Shown: positions 1-7,696, numbered from the stretch's first letter. The stretch is 64,000 bases of DNA from Intestinibaculum porci (GCF_003925875.1 NZ_AP019309.1:124001-188000), one strand, 5' to 3'. A program made the numbers and translations. The notes: a model not told the origin generated them from the sequence alone.

Positions 1-264
1 GTTATTTCAGAAAGTGGAGAAACATTTTCTGTTATTAAAAAAGTTAAAACTTTAAAAGAGCATAATTCAAAAATTGTTTTATTAACGAATTTTTCTTCGT
101 CAACTTTAACATCACTTGCGGATTTGACAATAAATTATCATTGTACGCATGTAGCTGTACCTCATAGTTTTAATTTAACTAGCGCGATTCCAGTTATCTA
201 TATAATTGAGAGAGTTGGATATGAGTTATATAATATGGATAAAAGGATACTTGAAGCTATATAA
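1..264 (+). CDS. RpiR-family transcriptional regulator, C-terminal part (5' end outside window)
   Basis: Reading frame 1 is open from the first base to a TAA at 262-264 and encodes 87 residues. It begins within the ISESGET segment typical of the phosphosugar-binding loop of SIS domains, followed by a KIVLLTN strand and the terminal helices. In RpiR/MurR regulators this domain senses a phosphorylated sugar or amino sugar and controls an N-terminal helix-turn-helix, which here lies outside the window. The assignment to RpiR rather than a free-standing SIS isomerase is inferred from the C-terminal layout. The ligand cannot be read from this fragment. Confidence 0.7.
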   Translation, partial: VISESGETFSVIKKVKTLKEHNSKIVLLTNFSSSTLTSLADLTINYHCTHVAVPHSFNLTSAIPVIYIIERVGYELYNMDKRILEAI

Positions 265-565
265 ATCCTAAAAGTCATATTATATGTACTTAAAACCCGG
301 CATAGGTATCTTCTAGGTCTAATTGATTATTCCCACGTAAAAGCACCGGGTGTATTTTCGTGAGCACCACTCCGGTCAAAAAGAGGCAATAATTAGGTGC
401 CAAAATTTCACTAAAAGATATGAAGATGAGGCGAAATAATAAATTATACCAGGGGATTCAAGACAAGTTATATTCCTTTTAGCCTTAATGAAATTTACGA
501 TTTAACACATTGAATAATTGAATGGCTCCTCGTACAATATTCTTATAAATCAGGAGGCTGTTACA
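265..565. other. 300-bp region without a convincing gene
   Basis: No supported CDS. It contains ACCCGG at about 295-300 with a complementary CCGGGT at about 344-349, and a GGCA/TGCC pair near 384-401, so part of it could fold as RNA. On the minus strand about 50 codons are open and end in TAA at 290-292, without a start or ribosome site. That could be the eroded tail of an old gene. I cannot assign it. Confidence 0.35.
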
Positions 566-733
566 ATGACTGAAATTGTAAAAAGAGAGATTGATGAATT
601 AAGAGATTATGTAAATTTAAAAGATTGTCAGAAAACAATGAACAAGGCTTGCGATAAGAAATATTATGAACTGGTCACTTATATCGCAAATCATAGGGAA
701 AACTACGAAAAATATATTAAAGAAAATTCATGA
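566..733 (+). CDS. small hypothetical protein (55 aa)
   Basis: The ATG at 566 follows an AGGAGG at 552-557 with an 8-base spacing, which makes it preferable to an in-frame ATG at 518 that has no ribosome site. The product is a charged, mostly helical 55-residue protein without membrane segment or signal peptide, rich in Lys, Glu and Tyr. A strong terminator begins at the stop codon, so it is a stand-alone transcript. I do not recognise the family. It resembles small regulatory or antitoxin-sized proteins only in size, and no partner gene is adjacent. Confidence 0.55.
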   Translation: MTEIVKREIDELRDYVNLKDCQKTMNKACDKKYYELVTYIANHRENYEKYIKENS

Positions 734-757
734 GTTGGGAAATTAACCCAACTTTTT
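734..757 (+). terminator. intrinsic terminator after small ORF
   Basis: GTTGGG (734-739) and CCCAAC (747-752) form a stem with a 7-base loop, followed by a run of five T. It ends the 566-733 transcript. Confidence 0.8.
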
Positions 758-795
758 AAATGTCATGATATAATGAAAAAAAGAAGGTGAAATTA

Positions 796-1590
796 ATGGA
801 TATCGTATTATCAAGGATTCTTCGTTTCCTAAATGGTGCGCTCGTAATAGATGATATGTATCGAGTTGGAGCATTTATTGTGCAACATTACAATAAGATG
901 AAATGTTACAGCGAAGAAGATATTTGTATTGAAGGGGCATTTAAAAAAGAAGATGTGGAACGCTTCTATCATTTATTAGGCTTTAAGGAATATCAGGATT
1001 TTCAGAACCAGCTGGTGGCTGATTTGGAATTAAGAAACAATGAAATTCAATTAAGAATGATCGGCTTACAGTTGGTTGATTACTTTAAAGATCTCAAGAT
1101 TAAAGAAAATGAAGCGCAGTTCTTACAAAAAATTGATGATATCGTCTATGATATTTATAAAGCTAATAGAATTGTGATCGTCGGATCACATTTTCCAAGC
1201 TGCTTAGCAGTAGATTTTCAGACGGATATGATTAATTTAGGCAAGAATGTCATTGAATATCATCATTGTGATCAAGACTTTGAGTTCTATGAAGATGATG
1301 TTGTATTCTTTTTAACCCAGACTGGAAGAACTATGAAAAGAGCCGATCGTAGTTTAATTGATGACTACATTAAACGTGCTCAGATTGTGATTATTACTCA
1401 AAATCCTAAGATTACATCTTATGAGAATATACCTGCTAAACATGTTTTGCAGGTGTTAGGAAAATATGATGGTATTCAATTTAATTATCAGTTAATGCGT
1501 ATTTTTGATCTCCTTAGAATACGTTATTATTTTAAGTATTATATTGCAGATGATTCGGTCAATTATCAGAGATCCGCTCTTTCTGAGTAA
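796..1590 (+). CDS. RpiR-like regulator with SIS domain
   Basis: A 264-residue protein from the ATG at 796, which has an AAGAAGG ribosome site at 781-787. An in-frame GTG at 787 overlaps that site and is less likely. The N-terminal 90 residues are helical and match the size of the RpiR helix-turn-helix domain. From about residue 120 an SIS-type domain follows (IVIVGSHFPS, then VVFFLTQTGRTMKRA, then VIITQNP). The canonical S-x-S-G phosphosugar loop is altered to TQTGRT, so ligand binding may differ. The 3' end overlaps the deformylase gene by 41 bases, suggesting translational coupling. Confidence 0.65.
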   Translation: MDIVLSRILRFLNGALVIDDMYRVGAFIVQHYNKMKCYSEEDICIEGAFKKEDVERFYHLLGFKEYQDFQNQLVADLELRNNEIQLRMIGLQLVDYFKDLKIKENEAQFLQKIDDIVYDIYKANRIVIVGSHFPSCLAVDFQTDMINLGKNVIEYHHCDQDFEFYEDDVVFFLTQTGRTMKRADRSLIDDYIKRAQIVIITQNPKITSYENIPAKHVLQVLGKYDGIQFNYQLMRIFDLLRIRYYFKYYIADDSVNYQRSALSE

Positions 1591-1966
1591 AAAAGCGGAA
1601 GCTGCCACAAAGGATGACCTTTATATTGCCACTGATTTAAAGGAGACATTAGCTGCTCATCGTCACGAATGTGTGGGGATGGCCGCAAATATGATTGGGG
1701 TCAATAAAAGAATCATCATCATTTTAGACGAAGATCAGATGATTGTGATGTTTAATCCGGAAATCATCAAAACATCAAAGAAAACCTATGTAGCGGAGGA
1801 AGGCTGCCTTTCTCATCCGGGATCATCAAAAGAAACCAAAAGATATGAGTCTGTTAAAGTTTCTTATTTGGATGAAAACTGGAAGAAAAAGATCAAGACA
1901 TATACTGGTTTTACAGCAGAAATCATACAGCATGAATGTGATCATTTGGAGGGAATATTAATCTAA
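1550..1966 (+). CDS. def: peptide deformylase, short variant
   Basis: A 138-residue metalloenzyme that removes the formyl group from nascent proteins at the ribosome. All three family motifs are visible: motif I as VGMAANMIGV, motif II EGCLS with the metal-ligand Cys, and motif III HECDH with the two metal-ligand His and the catalytic Glu. In motif I the usual Gln of GLAAPQ is replaced, giving AAN. This is the short Bacillota type rather than a full-length Def. The ATG at 1550 starts close to the usual N-terminus (MIRSIIRDP). The gene overlaps the upstream regulator and its stop overlaps the next ATG. Confidence 0.85.
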   Translation: MIRSIIRDPLFLSKKAEAATKDDLYIATDLKETLAAHRHECVGMAANMIGVNKRIIIILDEDQMIVMFNPEIIKTSKKTYVAEEGCLSHPGSSKETKRYESVKVSYLDENWKKKIKTYTGFTAEIIQHECDHLEGILI

Positions 1967-2733
1967 TGAAAACAGTATTAATAACTGGTGCTTCAAGCGG
2001 AATCGGGAAAAGCTTTTGTTACGGATTTGCTAAAAGAGGATACTCACTGGTAATTGTAGCTCGCCATAAAGAGCCGCTTGAAAAACTTAAACAGGAAATA
2101 CAAAAAGAATATAATGTCAATATTCGTGTGATCGCTAAAGATTTAACTCAGGATACCTGTCGTCAGCTTTATGATGAGTGTAAGGATTTGGATATTGATA
2201 TCCTTGTTAACAATGCCGGCTTTGGCGATTCAGGAGCTTTTTTAGATCGAAATCTAAATAAACAGTTAAACATGATCCGTTTGAATGTTTTAGCCTTAGT
2301 AGAATTAACATACCTTTTTGGCAATGATATGAAGAAAAGAAACAGTGGTGGCATCTTAAATGTAGCCTCAATAGCTGCTTTTGCGCCTGGCCCATATATG
2401 AATATTTATTATGCTTCTAAGAGCTTTGTGCTTTCCTTCTCTCAGGCGTTAGCTTATGAATTAAGAGATACACATGTTTCGGTGACATGTCTGTGCCCAG
2501 GACCTGTTAACACAGACTTCTTTAGAAGAGCAGACCTTTTAGAATCACCAATGTGGAAATTTGCCCCGCCGGCTTCTCCAGAGCAGGTGGCCGAAAAAGC
2601 CATTAAAGGATACTTTAATCATAAAGATCTGGTGATTAATTCTCTGTCTGGGAAACTTTTTGGTTTAGCTGTGAAGGTTGTACCAAGAAAGTGGATGTTA
2701 AAGATGGTAGGAATGACAAATGGTCAGCGCTAG
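1966..2733 (+). CDS. short-chain dehydrogenase/reductase (SDR)
   Basis: A 255-residue classical SDR. The Rossmann fold nucleotide motif TGASSGIG is at residues 7-14, NNAG near residue 85, the catalytic Ser in the NVASIA strand and the YxxxK pair as YYASK near residue 150. The adenine-ribose region RHKE suggests NADPH preference, which is an inference. The gene starts in the ATGA overlap with def and its end overlaps the glycosylase gene by 14 bases, so these genes form one operon. The substrate is not indicated; similar proteins are annotated as YqjQ/DltE-like oxidoreductases. Confidence 0.85.
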   Translation: MKTVLITGASSGIGKSFCYGFAKRGYSLVIVARHKEPLEKLKQEIQKEYNVNIRVIAKDLTQDTCRQLYDECKDLDIDILVNNAGFGDSGAFLDRNLNKQLNMIRLNVLALVELTYLFGNDMKKRNSGGILNVASIAAFAPGPYMNIYYASKSFVLSFSQALAYELRDTHVSVTCLCPGPVNTDFFRRADLLESPMWKFAPPASPEQVAEKAIKGYFNHKDLVINSLSGKLFGLAVKVVPRKWMLKMVGMTNGQR

Positions 2734-3211
2734 AGTGGTGCATCCCTTAGATCCTATTATTGATGAGAATTGTGAGATTCTCATCTTAGGCAGTTTTCCA
2801 TCAGTTAAATCACGGGAAGATCACTTTTACTATGCCCATCCGCAGAATCGTTTCTGGAAAGTCATGAGTACCCTTTGTCAGTGTGAAGTACCAAAAACAC
2901 CTGAAGAAAAGAAAGCAATGCTGCTAAAAAATCATATCGCTTTATGGGATTCCATTCATTCTTGCCGTATTACCGGAAGCAGTGATGCTTCGATCAAGGA
3001 TGTGGTTCCTAATGATATCCAGTCATTAATAAAAAATACGAAGATTACCCGCATATACTGTAATGGTAAAGCATCACTGCGGATTTACAATAAATACCAG
3101 CAAAATGTTGGTATTGAAGCACAAGTTTTACCATCTACATCACCGGCTAATGCTTCCTATTCTTTAGATCGTTTAATTGAAATATACAAAAAAACGATAA
3201 AATGTCCTTGA
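2720..3211 (+). CDS. DNA-deoxyinosine glycosylase-like protein (UDG superfamily family 6)
   Basis: A 163-residue protein with the family-6 uracil-DNA-glycosylase-like signature: GSFPSVKSR near the N-terminus, YYAHPQNRFWKV, then a C-terminal LPSTSPAN motif. Members excise hypoxanthine from deaminated adenine and mostly lack uracil activity. The Asn in HPQNRFW is the residue associated with hypoxanthine activity in this family. The gene is the last of a four-gene overlapping series. Start codon is the ATG at 2720, with a weak upstream GGTAGGAATG ribosome site inside the SDR gene. Confidence 0.8.
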   Translation: MVSARVVHPLDPIIDENCEILILGSFPSVKSREDHFYYAHPQNRFWKVMSTLCQCEVPKTPEEKKAMLLKNHIALWDSIHSCRITGSSDASIKDVVPNDIQSLIKNTKITRIYCNGKASLRIYNKYQQNVGIEAQVLPSTSPANASYSLDRLIEIYKKTIKCP

Positions 3212-3268
3212 AAACTTATAAAATTTAGATATGATTATTACACAATCAACTAAAAGGAGTTAATTAGG

Positions 3269-3733
3269 ATGTTAATAAAGTATCTCGAAATCTTTTTCAT
3301 TTCAATGGTACCGATCGTTGAATTAAGAGGGGCTATTCCAGTGGCTGGTGTTTTAGGATTGCCATTAGTCCCTTCCTATATTGTTTGTATTCTTGGCAAC
3401 ATGCTGCCAGTACCTTTTATTTATCTCTTTGCCCGTCGCTTATTAGAATGGGGAAAAGATAAGAAATACATTGGTAAGTTCTTTACCTGGTGTCTCGAAA
3501 AAGGGGAAAAAGGCGGTAAGAAGCTACAGGAAAAAGCCGGTCGCGGAACTTTTGTGGCTCTATTATTATTTGTTGGTATTCCGCTTCCCGGAACCGGTGC
3601 CTGGACCGGAACATTAGCTGCCAGTATCTTAGACATGGACTTTAAAGAAACTGTAGCGGCTTGTATGTTAGGTGTCTTATTAGCTGGCGTAATTATGTTA
3701 ACCCTCACGATGGTTGGAATTAGTATTGCGTAA
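3269..3733 (+). CDS. small multidrug export-type membrane protein (COG2426)
   Basis: A 154-residue membrane protein with four predicted hydrophobic segments (about residues 5-25, 30-55, 95-115 and 125-150). The segment PIVELRGAIP and the loop PLPGTGAWTG are the hallmarks of the Sm_multidrug_ex family. AAAGGAG lies 10 bases before the ATG. Despite the family name, transport activity is poorly documented. It has its own terminator, shared with the convergent repressor gene. Confidence 0.8.
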   Translation: MLIKYLEIFFISMVPIVELRGAIPVAGVLGLPLVPSYIVCILGNMLPVPFIYLFARRLLEWGKDKKYIGKFFTWCLEKGEKGGKKLQEKAGRGTFVALLLFVGIPLPGTGAWTGTLAASILDMDFKETVAACMLGVLLAGVIMLTLTMVGISIA

Positions 3734-3735
3734 AC

Positions 3736-3764
3736 AAAAAGAATCCGTTTTAGGATTCTTTTTT
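3736..3764. terminator. bidirectional intrinsic terminator
   Basis: AAAGAATCC and GGATTCTTT flank a 6-base loop, with T-runs in both directions. It serves the convergent membrane-protein gene (+) and repressor gene (-), overlapping the last codons of the latter. Confidence 0.8.
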
Positions 3765-4124
3765 CATTAAAGGATCAAAATAAGCTTTGATCGCATCAAA
3801 TGTTTCCTGAGAAATATAGTGTTCAATACGACAGGCATCATCGGCTGCTAAATCTTGCGGGACACCAATATATGTTAAGATCTGACTTAATTCATTATGG
3901 CGTTCAAAGATCATCGCCGCAATCCGATGTCCTTCATCAGTTAGATGAATATAATTATTGTCATCAATAGTAATTAATCCCTGCTTAGAAAGTCTTTTCA
4001 TCTGCTGCGAAATGGTTGGCTTAGAAAAGTTCATTTCATGGGCGATATCAATAGAACGAACATGACCGTTCCGATTTTGTAAAACTAAAATGGTTTCTAA
4101 ATACATTTCTGTAGATTCACTCAT
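3750..4124 (-). CDS. DtxR/MntR-family metal-dependent repressor
   Basis: A 124-residue protein with an N-terminal winged helix (IAHEMNFSKPTISQQMKRLSKQG) and the metal-binding/dimerisation domain with the conserved ERH and CRIEHYIS segments. It lacks the C-terminal SH3-like domain of DtxR, as MntR does. The second ATG (4124) has a GAGGTG at proper distance, whereas the ATG two codons earlier is too close. It is divergent from the feo operon, and operator-like sites lie at the feo promoters, so it most likely represses iron uptake when Fe(II) is plentiful. Mn(II) sensing is the alternative. Confidence 0.85.
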   Translation of the reverse strand: MSESTEMYLETILVLQNRNGHVRSIDIAHEMNFSKPTISQQMKRLSKQGLITIDDNNYIHLTDEGHRIAAMIFERHNELSQILTYIGVPQDLAADDACRIEHYISQETFDAIKAYFDPLMKKES

Positions 4125-4277
4125 AATCATTTCACCTCATACTTATTGCATATATTATATCATGAATATTTTGCTTATAGCATGATAATGCACTATATAT
4201 TTAAATATTTCAAACTAATAGCGGACAATTAAATAATACATAATTTAAAATAACTTTACAAGGAAAATATAAAAAGA

Positions 4278-4332
4278 TTGACTTCACAAAAAAGTTATAC
4301 TAAACTAACTCTTGAAGTTAGGCAAAACTAAT
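4278..4332 (+). promoter_or_regulatory. feo promoter with overlapping operator
   Basis: TTGACT (4278-4283), a 17-base spacer and TAAACT (4301-4306) form a promoter. CTAACT-N5-AGTTAG (4305-4321) and GTTAG-N6-CTAAT (4317-4332) cover the -10 and start region. The second matches sites at 4819 and 7452. Repressor identity is inferred from the divergent DtxR-type gene. Confidence 0.65.
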
Positions 4333-4352
4333 TTAGGAAGGAGTGTTCACAT

Positions 4353-4562
4353 ATGCCAATCACTTTATGTCATGTAGGTGATCGTGTAACGATTAAAAAG
4401 ATCAGAGGAAACGATGAAGTGAAAGCCCATCTTAAAGGATTAGGCTTTGTCGAAGGCTCGGAAATAGTCATTATTAATAAAGTTAACAACAGTGTCATTG
4501 TCTCAGTAAAGGCCTCTAGAATTGCCTTGGATCAGTCAATGGCCAGTCGTATTTTAGTGTAG
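4353..4562 (+). CDS. feoA: FeoA domain protein 1
   Basis: A 69-residue SH3-like protein of the FeoA family, with the VGDRVTIKKI start, central HLKGLGFVEGSEIVII strand-turn and C-terminal SRIALDQSMASRILV. FeoA assists the FeoB transporter at the cytoplasmic side. GGAAGGAG precedes the ATG. It is the first gene after the regulated promoter and is followed 12 bases later by a second feoA, an arrangement common in anaerobic Bacillota. Confidence 0.9.
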   Translation: MPITLCHVGDRVTIKKIRGNDEVKAHLKGLGFVEGSEIVIINKVNNSVIVSVKASRIALDQSMASRILV

Positions 4563-4574
4563 AGGGGGATTCAA

Positions 4575-4796
4575 ATGAAAACATTAAAAGAAGTTCCAGT
4601 AGGTTCGACTGTGAAGATCGTTAAACTTCATGGACAGGGGGCTACAAAAAAGAGAATTATGGACATGGGTCTGATCAAAGGTATTCAGGTACGTGTTACG
4701 AAAGTTGCACCATTAGGTGATCCGATTGAATTAACCGTTCGTGGTTATGAATTATCAATTCGTAAAAGCGAAGCAGAACTTATTGAAGTCGCATAG
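4575..4796 (+). CDS. feoA: FeoA domain protein 2
   Basis: A 73-residue FeoA paralogue with the family pattern PVGSTVKIVKL, RIMDMGLIKG and PLGDPIELTVRGYELSIRKSEA. It is closer to the family consensus than the preceding copy. AGAGGGGG precedes the start. Having two copies allows separate or hetero-oligomeric contact with FeoB, but nothing in the sequence tells which. Confidence 0.9.
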   Translation: MKTLKEVPVGSTVKIVKLHGQGATKKRIMDMGLIKGIQVRVTKVAPLGDPIELTVRGYELSIRKSEAELIEVA

Positions 4797-4818
4797 ACGT
4801 TTATTTTTTTGGAAATGG

Positions 4819-4834
4819 GTTAGTTAAAACTAAC
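4819..4834. promoter_or_regulatory. operator-like palindrome before feoB
   Basis: GTTAGTT-AA-AACTAAC, a perfect 7-bp inverted repeat located 18 bases before the feoB start. It has the same GTTAG-N6-CTAAY core as the sites at 4317 and 7452. No clear promoter surrounds it, so it may act by roadblock or control an internal start. Confidence 0.6.
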
Positions 4835-4851
4835 AAGAGAGGAAGAAAAAG

Positions 4852-6963
4852 ATGAAAATAGCATTAGCGGGTAACCCCAATAGTGGGAAAACAACATTGT
4901 TTAATGATTTAACTGGCAGTGCTCAGTATGTCGGGAACTGGCCAGGTGTTACAGTGGAAAAGAAAGATGGCAAGTTAAAAGGACATAATGATGTGACGAT
5001 CCAGGATTTACCAGGGATCTACTCCCTTTCGCCATATACATTAGAAGAAGTTGTCTCAAGACGCTACTTAGTGAATGATCAGCCAGATGCAATCATTAAT
5101 ATCATTGATGGAACAAATATTGAACGAAACTTATATTTAACGACCCAGTTATTAGAGTTAGGTTTACCAATGGTTGTAGCTGTCAATATGTTAGACTTGA
5201 TTGAGAAAAATGGTGATCAGATCGATCTGAAAGGCTTAGAAAAACGCCTAGGATGTAAAGTTGTGGCAATCTCAGCTTTAAAAGGCAGAGGTTCTCATGA
5301 CTTAGCAGCATTAGCAATTTCTGAGGCTAAAAAGAAACATGTACCGGCAAGACCGGATGTTTTCGAAGATGACACATTAAACGTTATAAAAGAGATTGAA
5401 AAAGCTTTAAGTGGTCAGATTGATGAGCGAATGGTGAAATGGTTTGCCGTCAAAGTTTTCGAACGTGATGAAAAAGTGATTGAAGAAAACAGTTTACAAT
5501 CCATTTATGCACAGTTTAAAGACAGCATTCAAAACGTTGAAAAAGCGGAAGACGATGATGCCGAATCAATTATTACGGCGCAGCGTTATAGCTTCATTGC
5601 CCAGGTTGTTGATGAAAACTATCATAGTGCCCGCGCTCATGGCACATTAACCTTATCAGATAAGATTGATAAGATCGTCACCAATCGTATTTTAGCTCTG
5701 CCAATCTTTGCGGTGATTATCTTTGTAATGTATTATATTTCCGTGACAACAGTTGGTACATGGATGACCGATTGGACCAATGATGTCTTATTTGGTGAGA
5801 TTGTACCAAATGCGCTAACTGCACTTTGTCAGAATCTGCATGTTGCTTCATGGCTCCAGCATTTACTAATTGATGGGATTGTCGGCGGCGTTGGAACGGT
5901 CTTAGGTTTCGTACCACAGATCCTCTTAGTTTTCCTCTTTTTAGCAATCCTCGAAGACTGTGGCTACATGTCTCGTGTGGCTTTCATTATGGATCGTATC
6001 TTAAGAAAATTCGGTTTATCGGGAAAATCATTTATTCCGATTTTAATCGGCTCTGGCTGTGGGGTCCCAGCGATTATGGCTACGCGTACGATTGAAAATG
6101 TCGAAGATCGTCGGATGACCATTATGTTAGCGACGTTCATTCCATGCGCTGCTAAAACAGAATTAATCGCGATGGTTTCATCGGTATTCTTCCATGGCTC
6201 AGCTTGGGTTGCAACTTCTATGTATTTCTTAGGTATCTTAATCATTGTTTTATCCGGTATTGCTTTAAAGAAAACAAGATGGTTTAATTCCGAAACAGCA
6301 CCGTTTGTTATGGAGTTACCTGCTTATCATTTACCACAGCCAAAAACGGTATTATTAAGAGTTGTAGAACGTGGTAAACATTTCATCGTTAAAGCAGGGA
6401 CAATTATCTTTGCGGTTTCAGTAATCGTTTGGTTCCTGATGTCTTATACTTGGAGTTTCCAGTATATTGATCCAGAATCAGCACAAATTTCACACTCAAT
6501 CTTAAGAAGCATCGGTGAACTCATTGCCCCAATCTTTGCGCCATTAGGCTTTGGTAACTGGCAGGGTGGTGTTTCTGTCTTAGTCGCCTTATCAGCTAAA
6601 GAATTATCTGCCTCAACTGTTCAGGTCTTAGCGGGTAAAGCTGGTGTGGCTTCCATCTTTACGGCTATGGGCGGTTTCTCATACATGTTACTGAACTTAT
6701 TCAATCCGCCATGTATCGCCGCAATGTCTACAATTATGCGTGAAATGGATACAAAATTCTGGGGCTATTTCGCGATTGGCTATCAGTTAGTCTTAGGCTA
6801 TGTCGTTGCCTTTATTGGCTATCAGTTAGGGACTTGGTTATTCTTTGGCGGCAGCTTTACTGCCATGACACTGATTGCTCTCTTGATCTTAGCCTTGGCA
6901 ATCTTCATGGTTGTACGTCCTGGCTATAAAGGAAAAGTCAATACGCAGACAGTTACAGCTTAA
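4852..6963 (+). CDS. feoB: ferrous iron transport protein B
   Basis: A 703-residue inner-membrane Fe(II) transporter. The N-terminal G-domain shows G1 GNPNSGKT (residues 7-14), G2 around NWPGVTVEKK, G3 DLPGIYSL and G4 NMLD. A helical GDI-like spacer reaches to about residue 280. The membrane domain then carries two Gate motifs, including PILIGSGCGVPAIMATR with the conserved Cys and CAAKTELIA. Length is typical for a Gram-positive FeoB. It follows the two feoA genes and precedes two small Cys-rich membrane proteins that travel with FeoB. Confidence 0.95.
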   Translation: MKIALAGNPNSGKTTLFNDLTGSAQYVGNWPGVTVEKKDGKLKGHNDVTIQDLPGIYSLSPYTLEEVVSRRYLVNDQPDAIINIIDGTNIERNLYLTTQLLELGLPMVVAVNMLDLIEKNGDQIDLKGLEKRLGCKVVAISALKGRGSHDLAALAISEAKKKHVPARPDVFEDDTLNVIKEIEKALSGQIDERMVKWFAVKVFERDEKVIEENSLQSIYAQFKDSIQNVEKAEDDDAESIITAQRYSFIAQVVDENYHSARAHGTLTLSDKIDKIVTNRILALPIFAVIIFVMYYISVTTVGTWMTDWTNDVLFGEIVPNALTALCQNLHVASWLQHLLIDGIVGGVGTVLGFVPQILLVFLFLAILEDCGYMSRVAFIMDRILRKFGLSGKSFIPILIGSGCGVPAIMATRTIENVEDRRMTIMLATFIPCAAKTELIAMVSSVFFHGSAWVATSMYFLGILIIVLSGIALKKTRWFNSETAPFVMELPAYHLPQPKTVLLRVVERGKHFIVKAGTIIFAVSVIVWFLMSYTWSFQYIDPESAQISHSILRSIGELIAPIFAPLGFGNWQGGVSVLVALSAKELSASTVQVLAGKAGVASIFTAMGGFSYMLLNLFNPPCIAAMSTIMREMDTKFWGYFAIGYQLVLGYVVAFIGYQLGTWLFFGGSFTAMTLIALLILALAIFMVVRPGYKGKVNTQTVTA

Positions 6964-6975
6964 GGAAGTGTTATC

Positions 6976-7332
6976 ATGGCTACAATAATTATCTTTGCCT
7001 TGATTGTCTTAGGTGTGATCTTTGGCTTATCAAGGATGAGAAAAGAGAAGACTAGCGGCTGCTGCGCGTCCTCTTCGCTGGAAAAAGAAGTGAAAGTAAG
7101 TGATCGCAACCTTGATCATTACCCTTATAAAACACTATTTGTCTGTGAGGATATGATCTGTGAAAACTGCACCCGCCACGTCGCAAACACATTAAATAAG
7201 TTTGATGATACATATGCAACGGTGAACCTGCAAAGTAAGCAGGTCACTGTTTATACCAAACAGAAACCAGATGTACCTGCGCTCCAAAGAGCGTTATCAC
7301 GTTCTGGTTATCCGGCAAGACTCATGCATTAG
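6976..7332 (+). CDS. membrane-anchored FeoB-associated protein with heavy-metal-associated domain
   Basis: A 118-residue protein. Residues 1-18 form one membrane segment, followed by a basic stretch and a GCC motif as in FeoB-associated Cys-rich proteins. From about residue 53 a ferredoxin-like heavy-metal-associated fold follows, with ligand motif MICENC (M-x-C-x2-C) and the expected VNLQSKQVTVY strand. Such HMA domains normally bind Cu(I) or Zn(II), so a link to iron import is unusual. It sits 12 bases after feoB in the same operon. It might accept or exclude metal at the FeoB exit; this is inference. Confidence 0.7.
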   Translation: MATIIIFALIVLGVIFGLSRMRKEKTSGCCASSSLEKEVKVSDRNLDHYPYKTLFVCEDMICENCTRHVANTLNKFDDTYATVNLQSKQVTVYTKQKPDVPALQRALSRSGYPARLMH

Positions 7333-7334
7333 CT

Positions 7335-7429
7335 GAGCCTTGTGGCAGACCACCTCATACATAAGAATAATTTACACACCTTAATAATCCCTTAATAACT
7401 AATCACTGAGATGGTCTGCCATGGGACTC
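7335..7429. repeat. long imperfect inverted repeat between feo genes
   Basis: Arms 7335-7357 and 7407-7429 are 23 bases each and pair at about 18 positions, with 14 of 15 matching in the inner block TGGCAGACCACCTCA versus its complement. The 49-base centre is AT-rich and contains no ORF. It could be a large RNA hairpin in the feo transcript or a small palindromic mobile repeat. Confidence 0.65.
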
Positions 7430-7444
7430 ACCCATGTATCTGAC

Positions 7445-7473
7445 TTGAATTGTTAGTAAAAGCTAACTATAAT
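7445..7473 (+). promoter_or_regulatory. promoter with operator exactly filling the spacer
   Basis: TTGAAT (7445-7450) and a perfect TATAAT (7468-7473) are 17 bases apart. GTTAG-TAAAAG-CTAAC (7452-7467) occupies the spacer. A repressor bound here would exclude RNA polymerase. The site matches those at 4317 and 4819. Confidence 0.75.
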
Positions 7474-7492
7474 AAATAGAGAAGAGGAGAGA

Positions 7493-7696
7493 ATGCTTAT
7501 GATCGCTACAATTATTATTTGTATTATAATTGGTATCTGGATGCTTTACGTTGGTTATCGTCGTTTCTTTGATAAGAAGCATTCCATTGGATCATGCGGC
7601 GGAAGCTGTCATGACTGTCATAGTGAACTTTGTCATTTAGATCTTGTCAAAGAATATCGTCGTGATCAGGCACGCCAGAAAACAGAAACACTTTAA
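7493..7696 (+). CDS. FeoB-associated Cys-rich membrane protein
   Basis: A 67-residue protein with one N-terminal membrane helix (residues 3-22) and a Cys/His-rich tail (CGGSCHDCHSELCH). This is the layout of the FeoB_associated family found next to FeoB in Bacillota. The tail probably coordinates metal on the cytoplasmic face. It has its own operator-controlled promoter and terminator. The start may be either of two ATG codons, 7493 or 7499. Confidence 0.8.
   Translation: MLMIATIIICIIIGIWMLYVGYRRFFDKKHSIGSCGGSCHDCHSELCHLDLVKEYRRDQARQKTETL

Noticed and set aside
7335-7429. NiCo or manganese riboswitch in the feo operon
   Set aside because: The conserved motifs of these classes are missing, and the next gene has its own promoter downstream.
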